Part shown: one piece after another, positions 1 to 6,019 of the stretch
How the letters are laid out: every line of letters begins with the position of its first letter
Position numbering within the stretch: the first letter of the stretch is position 1
Source: Methylovirgula sp.
GTDB taxonomy: Bacteria; Pseudomonadota; Alphaproteobacteria; Rhizobiales; Beijerinckiaceae
DNA length: 9,170 nt
Reading direction: 5' to 3'
Assembly: GCA_030040215.1 (NCBI GenBank)
Contig: JASHUD010000135.1
Coordinates: 1-9,170 of the forward strand
Notes under the pieces: model-generated
Databases searched by the model: none
Seen by the model: only the letters and a program-made list of their open reading frames with translations
What the model was told of the DNA's origin: nothing
Made by a program: the position numbers and the translations under genes

Positions 1-336
1 GGCTCCAAGGAAACCGAGCGCTGGGCGCAGTTCGTCGCCAGGGAATTGCGCGATCCCGGCCCGGCGTTTGAGATTCTGTACGAGAGCCTTTGGCGGCCGG
101 GCGTCGAAAGCACGGCGCGCCTGATCGCCCGCATCCAAGGCAGTCCCGAGAGCGACCCCGCCGCCCGCATTCAAGCGTTGTTGCTGATTTCGAGCCTGCT
201 GGCGTTCCAATCCGGGCGCAGCATCTCGTTGCGCACCATGCATTGGTCGGCCATCGGGCCCGAAGAACTGGCGATGGTCCTCTTGAGCCTCAACGCGCAG
301 ATCGATGCGATCGGCACCGCTTCCTCGGATGCATGA
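1..336 (+). CDS. TetR-family regulator, CecR/DUF1956-like C-terminal part (5' end outside window)
   Basis: The frame is open from base 1 and ends in TGA at 334-336, giving about 111 residues. The N-terminal HTH lies outside the window. The segment ERWAQFVARELRDPGPAFEILYE, followed by a helical LLISSLLAFQ stretch, resembles the ligand-binding C-terminal domain of CecR (YbiH) type TetR repressors. Those proteins are cytoplasmic dimers that commonly repress neighbouring efflux genes. The true start is upstream, so the internal TTG at 46 should not be used. The last five residues (ASSDA) and the stop codon are encoded by the left end of a REP-like repeat starting at 319, so the native C-terminus may have been altered by repeat insertion. 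The family call rests on recalled similarity. The ligand and targets cannot be inferred. Confidence 0.72.
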   Translation, partial: GSKETERWAQFVARELRDPGPAFEILYESLWRPGVESTARLIARIQGSPESDPAARIQALLLISSLLAFQSGRSISLRTMHWSAIGPEELAMVLLSLNAQIDAIGTASSDA

Positions 337-443
337 GCGGAGCGAATGCGATCCGGGGTCCAGGAAACAAGGTGTACTCTTCGAAGGGAGTAGCTTCGGC
401 GTCTGGATCCCGGCTCGAAACTTCGTTTCGGCCGGGAAAGTGG
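319..443. repeat. REP-like palindromic repeat, copy 1
   Basis: The left arm (319-363) matches copy 2 (476-520) at 40 of 45 positions. The right arm (403-443) is identical to 558-598 over 41 bases. The 39 bases between the arms are not conserved. The arms are imperfect complements of each other (GATCCGGGGTCCAG against CTGGATCCCGGCTC). The right arm also folds by itself: at 409-436 CCCGGCTCGAAAC pairs with GTTTCGGCCGGG around a TTC loop with one bulge. There is no U-run. The element resembles the short palindromic intergenic repeats common in Rhizobiales. It overlaps the stop codon of the TetR gene. Confidence 0.8.
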
Positions 444-475
444 GGGCGAATACGCTCACGCCGGTTGCAACGTCT

Positions 476-598
476 GCTTCCCCGGACGCGTGAGCGAAGC
501 AAATGCGATCCGGGGTCCAGAGCGAAGGCATAGTCTTTGAAGAAAGAAGCGCTCGCCCTGGATCCCGGCTCGAAACTTCGTTTCGGCCGGGAAAGTGG
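476..598. repeat. REP-like palindromic repeat, copy 2
   Basis: This is a second copy of the element at 319-443, about 156 bp downstream in the same orientation. It has the same left arm with five substitutions, an identical 41-base right arm and the same internal hairpin (564-591). Its end lies 13 bp from the stop codon of the converging scfR-type gene. The pair fills most of the convergent gap 337-611, where I see no other gene. It could act as a transcription barrier for both genes, which is inference because no U-tract is present. Confidence 0.8.
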
Positions 599-611
599 AA
601 ATGAACGTCGT

Positions 612-2054
612 CTAAAGCTCCTTGAACATAAACGGCGAGACCGCACGCATCTGCTCGTCGACAGAGAGCGGACGCAGCACCGGCGGCGCGGCGCGCTGCG
701 GGCAGGCGGGGCGTTCGCAGAGCCGGCAATTGATGCCGATCGGCGTTGCTTCCACGTTGGCGAGATCGAGGCGCTTGGCGTAGATCAGCCGGTTCGCGTA
801 TTTCATTTCGCAGCCGATGCCGATCGCGAAATGCGGCTCGATCGCGCCGTATGGCGTGACCGACGGGCTCACGGTGCGGGCGATCGAGAACCAGCGCGAG
901 CCGTCGGTGAGTTCGACGACTTGCGTCAGGATGCGTCCCGGCTCACGAAAAGCGTTGTGGATGTTCCAGAGCGGACACGTGCCGCCCGAATTGGCGAACG
1001 GAAACCGGCCCGAAGAGAATCGTTTCGAGACGTTGCCGGCGCCGTCGACGCGCAGGAGAAAGAACGGAATGCCGCGCGCCGTGGGGCGCGCCAGCGTGGT
1101 CAGGCGGTGCGCGACCTGCTCGTAGCTCGCCCCGAAACGCGCGCCGAGCAATTCGATGTCGTAGCCCGAGAGTTCCGCCGCCTCGTGGAATTTGCCGTAC
1201 GGCATCATCAAGGCGGCGGCGAAATAATTGCCGAGCGTGACGCGCAGCAGCCGGCGCCCGAGCTCGTCGCCGGGCTCGAGCCGCAAGGTCAGATCGCTCA
1301 ACAACGGATCGAATTCGGCGAAGGCAAGCTGGTAGGCCGCTTGGAAGGTGCGGCTCGGCGGGGAAAGCACTTCCGAGATCATCAATTGGCGGCGATGATG
1401 ATCGTACCAGCGAAGCCGCTCGCCCATGACTTCGACGGGCAGAACGCGCACGCGGATCCCGTGTTTGGCGCGCAAATGTTCGGAAATCGCAAAGAACAGC
1501 TCGTGGCCGGCGAGCGCCAGATCGGAGGCGACGGTTTCGGCGGCCTGATCGAGCTCGGCGAAATGGTTGCGCTGCGTATTGAGAATGGCGCGCACTTGAT
1601 CGATCGGGTTTTCCCGGAGAATCGCCTCGGTACGGTCGGGATCGGCGCGCAAGCCCGCTTCGCTCGCCTCGCGGGCCGCGACATAAGCGCGATAAATCCG
1701 CTGCATGGCGGCGAGCAGCGTCGGCGCATGTTCGGCGGCATCCTGCACTTCGGTGCGCGGCACGCCGGCATCGCGCAACAGCGGATCGGTGAGCAGCTGT
1801 TCGATCTCGCCGATCGTTTGATTGGCGTCGCCTTCCATGAATTCGCGCGGATCGACGCCATAGACGTCGGCGAGCCGGATCAGAACTTGGACGGTGATGG
1901 GCCGCTGGTTGCGCTCCATCAGGTTGAGATAACTTGCCGAAACATCGAGTTCTTCGGCCATGCGCGCCTGCGTCGCTTGGCGTTCGCGCCGCAGCCTTTT
2001 CAAGCGCGCACCGGCGAAGATCTTGCGGGAGGTGGACTGGGAAGCGAGGGTCAT
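612..2054 (-). CDS. ScfR/RamB-type short-chain acyl-CoA regulator (XRE HTH, IrrE-like and DUF2083 domains)
   Basis: This 480-residue protein has an XRE HTH at about residues 15-67 (T28-N49 core, with ASYLNLMERNQRP). A long IrrE/M78-like middle region follows, then a DUF2083-type C-terminal region with C443, C446 and C451 in a CxxC-x4-C cluster. This order and length fit the ScfR family (RamB, PccR, MccR), cytoplasmic regulators of acetate and propionate assimilation thought to sense acyl-CoAs. The middle domain lacks HExxH: the equivalent stretch near residue 240 reads RTFQAAYQLAFAEF, so protease activity is unlikely. ATG at 2054 is preceded by GAGGTG at a good distance. It is divergent from aceA, which makes control of the glyoxylate shunt and autoregulation likely (inference). 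Whether it activates or represses cannot be read from the sequence. Confidence 0.9.
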   Translation of the reverse strand: MTLASQSTSRKIFAGARLKRLRRERQATQARMAEELDVSASYLNLMERNQRPITVQVLIRLADVYGVDPREFMEGDANQTIGEIEQLLTDPLLRDAGVPRTEVQDAAEHAPTLLAAMQRIYRAYVAAREASEAGLRADPDRTEAILRENPIDQVRAILNTQRNHFAELDQAAETVASDLALAGHELFFAISEHLRAKHGIRVRVLPVEVMGERLRWYDHHRRQLMISEVLSPPSRTFQAAYQLAFAEFDPLLSDLTLRLEPGDELGRRLLRVTLGNYFAAALMMPYGKFHEAAELSGYDIELLGARFGASYEQVAHRLTTLARPTARGIPFFLLRVDGAGNVSKRFSSGRFPFANSGGTCPLWNIHNAFREPGRILTQVVELTDGSRWFSIARTVSPSVTPYGAIEPHFAIGIGCEMKYANRLIYAKRLDLANVEATPIGINCRLCERPACPQRAAPPVLRPLSVDEQMRAVSPFMFKEL

Positions 2055-2071
2055 TGGACACCTCTAGCAGA

Positions 2072-2085
2072 GTAAACTTCTTTAC
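2072..2085. promoter_or_regulatory. Palindrome, candidate operator near the regulator's transcription start
   Basis: GTAAA and TTTAC form a perfect inverted repeat around CTTC, 18 bp upstream of the regulator's ATG. The octamer TCTTTACA (2079-2086) recurs at 2110-2117 in the same orientation, 31 bp (about three helical turns) away inside the second palindrome. A shared half-site would suit an ScfR dimer, but the protein assignment is inference. Confidence 0.45.
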
Positions 2086-2088
2086 ACA

Positions 2089-2118
2089 ATTACAATCTAC
2101 ATAGTGTTGTCTTTACAA
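2089..2118 (-). promoter_or_regulatory. Weak promoter candidate for the ScfR-type gene
   Basis: On the minus strand TTGTAA (2118-2113) is followed after 18 bases by TGTAAT (2094-2089). This would place the transcription start near 2082 and give a leader of about 28 nt. The two palindromes at 2072-2085 and 2106-2124 cover the predicted start and -35 region, consistent with autoregulation. Only the spacing and partial hexamer matches support this. Confidence 0.3.
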
Positions 2119-2124
2119 GACAAC
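2106..2124. promoter_or_regulatory. 19-bp perfect palindrome, candidate ScfR operator
   Basis: GTTGTCTT and AAGACAAC are perfect complements around TAC, in an AT-rich patch between divergent scfR-type and aceA genes. The size and symmetry fit a dimeric HTH protein. It does not match the TTTGCAAA-type half-sites reported for RamB/PccR relatives, so the motif would be lineage-specific if it is the ScfR site. Confidence 0.55.
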
Positions 2125-2183
2125 CCGATTTTACCAAATCCAAGGGTTGCGGAAGGGACGCATTTGCTAGTTAAACAAAGCGT

Positions 2184-2220
2184 GCCAGGAGCTTTGCTCC
2201 CGGCCCTTGTCAATCTATGT
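2184..2220 (+). promoter_or_regulatory. Candidate aceA promoter with overlapping hairpin
   Basis: CTTTGC (2192-2197) and CTATGT (2215-2220) are separated by 17 bases and partly match the alphaproteobacterial CTTGAC/CTATAT pattern. This would give an aceA leader of about 30 nt. An inverted repeat at 2184-2204 (9-bp arms with one mismatch, TTT loop) covers the -35 region. Farther upstream (2125-2183) I see no clear element beyond a loose TTTG-N9-CAAA symmetry at 2163-2179. Confidence 0.3.
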
Positions 2221-2256
2221 CAACGCCATGTCTGCAATCGCGTCCGGAGAAATCCA

Positions 2257-3552
<1,296 letters not shown>

Positions 3553-3556
3553 TCTT

Positions 3557-3577
3557 GACCGGCTTGTCGGGCCGGTC
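3557..3577 (+). terminator. Hairpin just after aceA
   Basis: GACCGGC and GCCGGTC form a perfect 7-bp stem with a 7-nt loop, starting 5 bases after the aceA stop. No U-run follows, so it is at most a weak terminator or an mRNA 3'-end stabiliser. It overlaps the -35 box of the rpmE promoter candidate. Confidence 0.35.
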
Positions 3578-3591
3578 CGAACGGTCTATAG
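3563..3591 (+). promoter_or_regulatory. Promoter candidate for rpmE
   Basis: CTTGTC (3563-3568) and CTATAG (3586-3591) are separated by exactly 17 bases. Each matches the alphaproteobacterial housekeeping pattern CTTGAC/CTATAT at five of six positions. The predicted start near 3598 gives a leader of about 57 nt for rpmE and separates it from aceA. Confidence 0.55.
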
Positions 3592-3615
3592 GGGCGCCGT
3601 CGTGGCGCCCCTATA
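3587..3615. promoter_or_regulatory. 12-bp inverted repeat over the rpmE -10/+1 region
   Basis: TATAGGGGCGCC at 3587-3598 is perfectly complementary to 3604-3615, with a 5-nt loop (GTCGT). It starts inside the -10 box and covers the predicted transcription start, so it could be an operator, a 5'-end hairpin of the rpmE message or part of an aceA terminator. A smaller hairpin (CTTGC/GCAAG, 3616-3633) follows in the leader. No poly-U tract is present. Confidence 0.5.
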
Positions 3616-3654
3616 CTTGCGGCGCTGGGCAAGCACCCGAGTGAAAGTCGATCG

Positions 3655-3885
3655 ATGAAATCCGAAGGCCATCCCGATTATCACTTCATCAAAGTCGTCA
3701 TGACCGACGGCAGCGAATACCTGACGCGTTCGACCTATGGCCAGCAAGGTGCGACTCTGCATCTCGATATCGATCCGAAGACGCATCCGGCCTGGACCGG
3801 CGGATCGCAACATCTCGTCGATCGCGGCGGCCGGCTGACCCGCTTCACTTCGCGGTTCGGCAATCTCGGGCTTGCCAAGAAATAG
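3655..3885 (+). CDS. rpmE: 50S ribosomal protein bL31, zinc-free type
   Basis: A 76-residue protein with the bL31 pattern: HPDYHFIKVVMTDG at residues 6-19, LHLDIDPKTHPAWTGG near 35-50 and RFTSRFGNLG near the C-terminus. It sits on the large subunit near the central protuberance. It contains no cysteine, so it is the Cys-minus form that cannot hold zinc; the close alphaproteobacterial L31 sequences I recall are also Cys-free. The length is normal for this form. Shine-Dalgarno complementarity is weak (GTGAAAG, 3641-3647). It has its own promoter candidate downstream of aceA and converges on rcdA with a 12-bp gap. Confidence 0.95.
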   Translation: MKSEGHPDYHFIKVVMTDGSEYLTRSTYGQQGATLHLDIDPKTHPAWTGGSQHLVDRGGRLTRFTSRFGNLGLAKK

Positions 3886-3897
3886 CGCGTTCGGCGC

Positions 3898-4419
3898 TCA
3901 CTCGCCCAAGGCGAAAGCGGCACGCAGCAATTCGAGCTGCGGTTCGAGCGGCCGCACGGGGCGCGCCTGCGCAGCCGGTTCGCCGGCCGGATGGAGCAGC
4001 CGGTCGAGGTGGAGAATGCGGGCCTGGAGACGCAGCGACCGCTCGATGATCGCAACAAGCCGCGGCGGCAATTTCTCGAAAACGTCGGGACCGCTTGAAA
4101 TCGGCTGTTCGGTGAGGCGAACCTTGCGTTTTTCGGTCGCCGCCTCGCCTTGCGTCAATTCCCCTTCGTTGACCGCACGCTGCAGCAGCAGCCAGGAGGC
4201 GATCTGCATCAGCCGGGTCGTAAGGCGCATGCTTTCCGTGGCGTAGGCGAGGGCGACGATGCGCGACAGCCGTTTGGCTTCCTCGCGTCCGGCGCCGTCG
4301 AGATAGACCGCGGTTTCCTCGACCAGCGCCATGCCTTCGTGGAACAGCGACTGGAACGAGGCGGACATCGCCAGCCGATCGACGAAGGAGACGGCCCCCT
4401 GATTACGCAACTCGTTCAT
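3898..4419 (-). CDS. rcdA: RcdA-like CtrA-degradation adaptor (DUF1465)
   Basis: A 173-residue, mostly helical protein. The hallmark blocks are LFHEGMALVEETAVYLDG (residues 25-42) and ALAYATESMRLTTRLMQIASWLLLQRAV (56-83). These match DUF1465, whose Caulobacter member RcdA works with CpdR and PopA to deliver CtrA and other substrates to ClpXP, helping to time the cell cycle. The C-terminal 40 residues are Pro/Ala/Arg-rich and probably flexible, as in RcdA. ATG at 4419 is preferred over an in-frame TTG at 4437 because a GAG lies 8-10 nt upstream of it and the family starts close to this position. A small palindrome (4441-4456) lies in its leader. The role is by family; in Rhizobiales the adaptor function is less studied. 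Confidence 0.9.
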   Translation of the reverse strand: MNELRNQGAVSFVDRLAMSASFQSLFHEGMALVEETAVYLDGAGREEAKRLSRIVALAYATESMRLTTRLMQIASWLLLQRAVNEGELTQGEAATEKRKVRLTEQPISSGPDVFEKLPPRLVAIIERSLRLQARILHLDRLLHPAGEPAAQARPVRPLEPQLELLRAAFALGE

Positions 4420-4550
4420 TCGAATACGCTCGTACAAAGCCAGGCGGGAACGCCTGCCTGTGCCATCCTAACCCATTCTTCGGGCAAGGGGCATTAAGAT
4501 CTCCGAAAGGTTAACGGGGGCCCGGCGCGCGAAGCCGAGGCTGGCCGCCC
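4420..4550 (-). promoter_or_regulatory. rcdA upstream region with palindrome and paired TTAA boxes
   Basis: This region should hold the rcdA promoter. CAGGCG/CGCCTG around GGAA (4441-4456) is a perfect 6-bp inverted repeat in the leader. TTAA occurs at 4494-4497 and 4511-4514, 13 bases apart, the downstream one within GTTAAC. CtrA boxes have 7 bases between TTAA halves, so these do not qualify. I found no convincing -35/-10 pair. Confidence 0.3.
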
Positions 4551-4643
4551 AAAGAAAGAGCCGCAAAAGCGGCTCTTTAAGTTGATGTTGGGGAGGTGTG
4601 AGACCGAGGCGGAAATTTCTCGGCTCGGCCGGCTCGCGCCGGC
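4551..4643 (-). ncRNA. Candidate small RNA (or 3'-UTR RNA of the DUF1192 gene)
   Basis: Read on the minus strand from 4643, the order is: a hairpin GCCGGC-GCGA-GCCGGC with a GNRA-type loop (4643-4628); a hairpin CCGAG/CTCGG with a 10-nt loop (4623-4604); an unpaired pyrimidine/adenine-rich stretch containing CACCTCCCC (4599-4591); and a strong terminator (4578-4555) followed by TTTCTTT. Two hairpins, a CCUCCCC segment complementary to Shine-Dalgarno sequences and a terminal stem with a U-rich tail is the arrangement of several rhizobial trans-acting sRNAs. No promoter was identified, so processing from the upstream DUF1192 message is equally possible. I cannot name a family. Confidence 0.42.
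4555..4578 (-). terminator. Rho-independent terminator (minus-strand use)
   Basis: AAAGAGCCGC (4555-4564) and its perfect complement (4569-4578) enclose a 4-nt loop. On the minus strand the stem is followed by a U-rich tail (TTTCTTT, 4557-4551). It would end transcripts coming from the DUF1192 gene or from the candidate small RNA before rcdA. On the plus strand the tail is AAGTTG, and no plus-strand gene ends here. Confidence 0.85.
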
Positions 4644-4699
4644 ACAATTCCTTAATAAACGACAAAGTTTAATGAAAAGTTGCCGAACCGGCCGAGCCG
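4621..4699. repeat. 12-bp inverted repeat flanking an AT-rich segment
   Basis: CGGCTCGGCCGG at 4621-4632 is perfectly complementary to 4688-4699. Between them lie a short hairpin and the AT-rich stretch 4644-4680, which has TTAA at 4652-4655 and 4669-4672, again 13 bases apart. The left arm competes with the hairpins of the candidate small RNA. In a DUF1192 read-through transcript the two arms could pair into a long stem just after the stop codon. Confidence 0.4.
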
Positions 4700-4711
4700 C
4701 GCCGACCCGCT

Positions 4712-4918
4712 TCACGAGGCTGTCTTGAAAAACGCGGCGGCGGTGGCGCGGCTGGCTTCCTTGGCCTGGCGGGCGCGTTCGAGCCGCTCGATCTCCTTGC
4801 GCAACGCCGCGATACGCTCGCCGAGTTCTTCGACCGAGAGTTCGTCGAGCTGCTGTCCAATTACGTGGATCGTGGGCGCCGGGCGCGGCGCAAAGATATC
4901 CTCTTCATCCTTGCTCAT
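4712..4918 (-). CDS. DUF1192 small coiled-coil protein
   Basis: A 68-residue acidic-to-mixed protein with no signal peptide or membrane segment. The N-terminus (DEEDIFAPRPAPTIHVIGQQLDELSVEELGERI) followed by a coiled-coil IAALRKEIERLERARQAKEAS is the pattern of the alphaproteobacterial DUF1192 family, whose function is unknown. ATG at 4918 is chosen because GAGGAA (4929-4924) lies 5 nt upstream; an in-frame GTG at 4933 lies over that Shine-Dalgarno. As I recall, DUF1192 genes often sit beside DUF1465 (rcdA) genes in Rhizobiales, and here they are co-oriented but separated by a terminator. A role with RcdA or in the cell cycle is only a guess from location. Confidence 0.85.
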   Translation of the reverse strand: MSKDEEDIFAPRPAPTIHVIGQQLDELSVEELGERIAALRKEIERLERARQAKEASRATAAAFFKTAS

Positions 4919-5000
4919 GGTCTTCCTCGACACCGAAAAGCCGGAAATCTCATTTTAGCTCCGGGCGGTAGAAATTCCTCGGCAAATTTCGACGGCGTTT

Positions 5001-5049
5001 CCGAATGCATCCCAGGCGGCGGCGGGCGGGGGCGGCGCGTTGCATTCGG
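5001..5049. promoter_or_regulatory. Inverted repeat CCGAATGCA/TGCATTCGG around a G-rich core
   Basis: Perfect 9-bp arms (5001-5009 and 5041-5049) are separated by 31 bases made largely of G-tracts (GGC GGC GGG C GGGGG type). The arm centres are 40 bp apart, close to four helical turns. The right arm overlaps the -35 region of the trcR promoter candidate, so this could be a two-site operator. The G-tracts could support at most a two-tier quadruplex. The rest of the spacer (4919-5000) shows only a short CCGGA/TCCGG hairpin (4941-4964). Confidence 0.45.
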
Positions 5050-5067
5050 TGTCATGCTTTCCTAGAT
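5039..5067 (+). promoter_or_regulatory. Promoter candidate for trcR
   Basis: GTTGCA (5039-5044) and CTAGAT (5062-5067) are 17 bases apart. The -10 matches CTATAT at five of six positions, but the -35 is poor. The octamer TAGATATA occurs at 5063-5070 and again at 5087-5094, so an alternative -10 24 bp downstream is possible. The predicted leader is about 90 nt. Confidence 0.35.
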
Positions 5068-5162
5068 ATATTTCCGTTTCCCGTCATAGATATAGGTTGC
5101 GCGGCCGGCTCCGGTTGGGGCACAGCAAGCGGCGCTCGGCTTGGCGGGCAAAGGAGAATAAA

Positions 5163-5873
5163 ATGGACAACACGCCTCTCATGCCCAAGGCGACCGCGGT
5201 CTGGCTGGTCGAGAATACCTCGCTCAGCTTCGAGCAGATCGCCAATTTCTGTAAGCTGCATCCGCTCGAAGTGAAGGGCATTGCCGACGGGGAAGTCGCA
5301 GCCGGCATCAAGGGCCATGATCCGATCACCTCCGGGCAGCTGACGCGCGAAGAGATCGCCGCGGCCGAGAAGGATCCCGATCACCAGCTTCAGCTTGCGC
5401 AGCCCAAGGTGCGCCTGCCCGAGGCGAAGCGGCCGCGCGGCCCCCGCTATACGCCGCTATCGCGCCGCCAAGATCGGCCGAATGCGATCCTTTGGTTGGT
5501 CCGCAACCATCCGGAACTGAAGGACGCCCAAATCATGCGGCTCGTCGGCACGACGAAAACGACGCTGCAAGCGATCCGCAACCGGACGCACTGGAATTCG
5601 CAGGCCCTGACGCCGATGGACCCGGTGACGCTCGGGCTCTGCTCGCAAATGGACCTCGATTTCGAAGTCAATCGCGCCGCCAAGGAGCGCATGCCCGTCG
5701 AGGAAGACCGCAGCCAGACGCTGGTCCCCGCCGAGGTGACCACGGCGCATCGCAACGAAGAGACCGCCGATGCGGAAGTCTTCGGAACCCCGCCGGCCCC
5801 GGTCGAACAGGAGGCCGCCCTCGACGTCGATTCCGTGTTCGCCAAGCTCCGCGACCGCAAGGAAAAAGAATAA
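5163..5873 (+). CDS. trcR: TrcR-type cell-cycle transcriptional regulator (DUF1013)
   Basis: A 236-residue cytoplasmic protein that matches the alphaproteobacterial DUF1013 family, annotated in databases as cell cycle transcriptional regulator TrcR. Two HTH-like modules are visible: residues 12-44 (AVWLVENTSLSFEQIANFCKL, then VKGIADGE) and 108-142 (AILWLVRNHPELKDAQIMRLV, then LQAIRNRT). Each has a WLV-x-N start, an Ile-led helix and a closing helix. A basic linker (KRPRGPRYTPLSRR, 89-102) joins them to the first. The C-terminal third is acidic and Pro/Ala-rich, ending in DVDSVFAKLRDRKEKE. ATG at 5163 follows AAGGAGA (5151-5157) by 5 nt; an upstream TTG extension from 5040 is Arg-rich and unlike the family. 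It is transcribed alone, divergent from DUF1192. Confidence 0.88.
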   Translation: MDNTPLMPKATAVWLVENTSLSFEQIANFCKLHPLEVKGIADGEVAAGIKGHDPITSGQLTREEIAAAEKDPDHQLQLAQPKVRLPEAKRPRGPRYTPLSRRQDRPNAILWLVRNHPELKDAQIMRLVGTTKTTLQAIRNRTHWNSQALTPMDPVTLGLCSQMDLDFEVNRAAKERMPVEEDRSQTLVPAEVTTAHRNEETADAEVFGTPPAPVEQEAALDVDSVFAKLRDRKEKE

Positions 5874-6019
5874 CGGCTTCGCGGCGCCGCAGGTGCATTC
5901 CCGGCCGAATTTCGTTAACCTAGCGGGGGGCCGGCAGGGTTGCAGTAACGGGTGGATAAGGATAACGCTTATATAGTTGATTGGGTTCACTTTTAGGACC
6001 GGATCAAAGAGCCGAGCCA
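5874..6019 (+). promoter_or_regulatory. Spacer with probable transpeptidase-gene promoter
   Basis: After the trcR stop there is a GCGGCGCCGC palindrome (5881-5890) and a CCGGCC/GGCCGG pair (5901-5906, 5929-5934), but no U-run, so no clear terminator. A GTTAACC lies at 5914-5920. An AT-rich patch (5956-5977) with a GGATAA direct repeat and CTTATATAG looks like a -10 region, but I see no good -35 at 16-18 bases. The start codon at 6020 has AAGAG (6007-6011) upstream. Confidence 0.35.

Noticed and set aside
537..2075. Plus-strand open frame of 512 codons opposite the ScfR-type gene
   Set aside because: The product is Arg/Glu/Gly-rich without recognisable motifs and starts inside a repeat. The minus strand encodes a clear family member; long antisense frames are common at this GC content.
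2104..2256. N-terminal extension of aceA by 51 codons from GTG
   Set aside because: It runs over the operator/promoter region and does not resemble isocitrate lyase N-termini; GGAGA before ATG 2257 decides the start.
4494..4514. CtrA-binding site upstream of rcdA
   Set aside because: The TTAA halves are 13 bases apart instead of the 7 of the consensus, and no TTAACCAT half-site is complete.
4468..4665. Minus-strand 65-codon frame from TTG between DUF1192 and rcdA
   Set aside because: It reads straight through the terminator hairpin and has no Shine-Dalgarno; the interval is better explained as non-coding RNA and terminator.
5011..5039. G-quadruplex upstream of trcR
   Set aside because: Only two runs reach three or more G, so at best a weak two-tier structure; kept only as a comment on the palindrome core.
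5040..5162. N-terminal extension of trcR by 41 codons from TTG
   Set aside because: Arg/Ser-rich, covers the promoter, and lacks a ribosome binding site, whereas AAGGAGA precedes ATG 5163.
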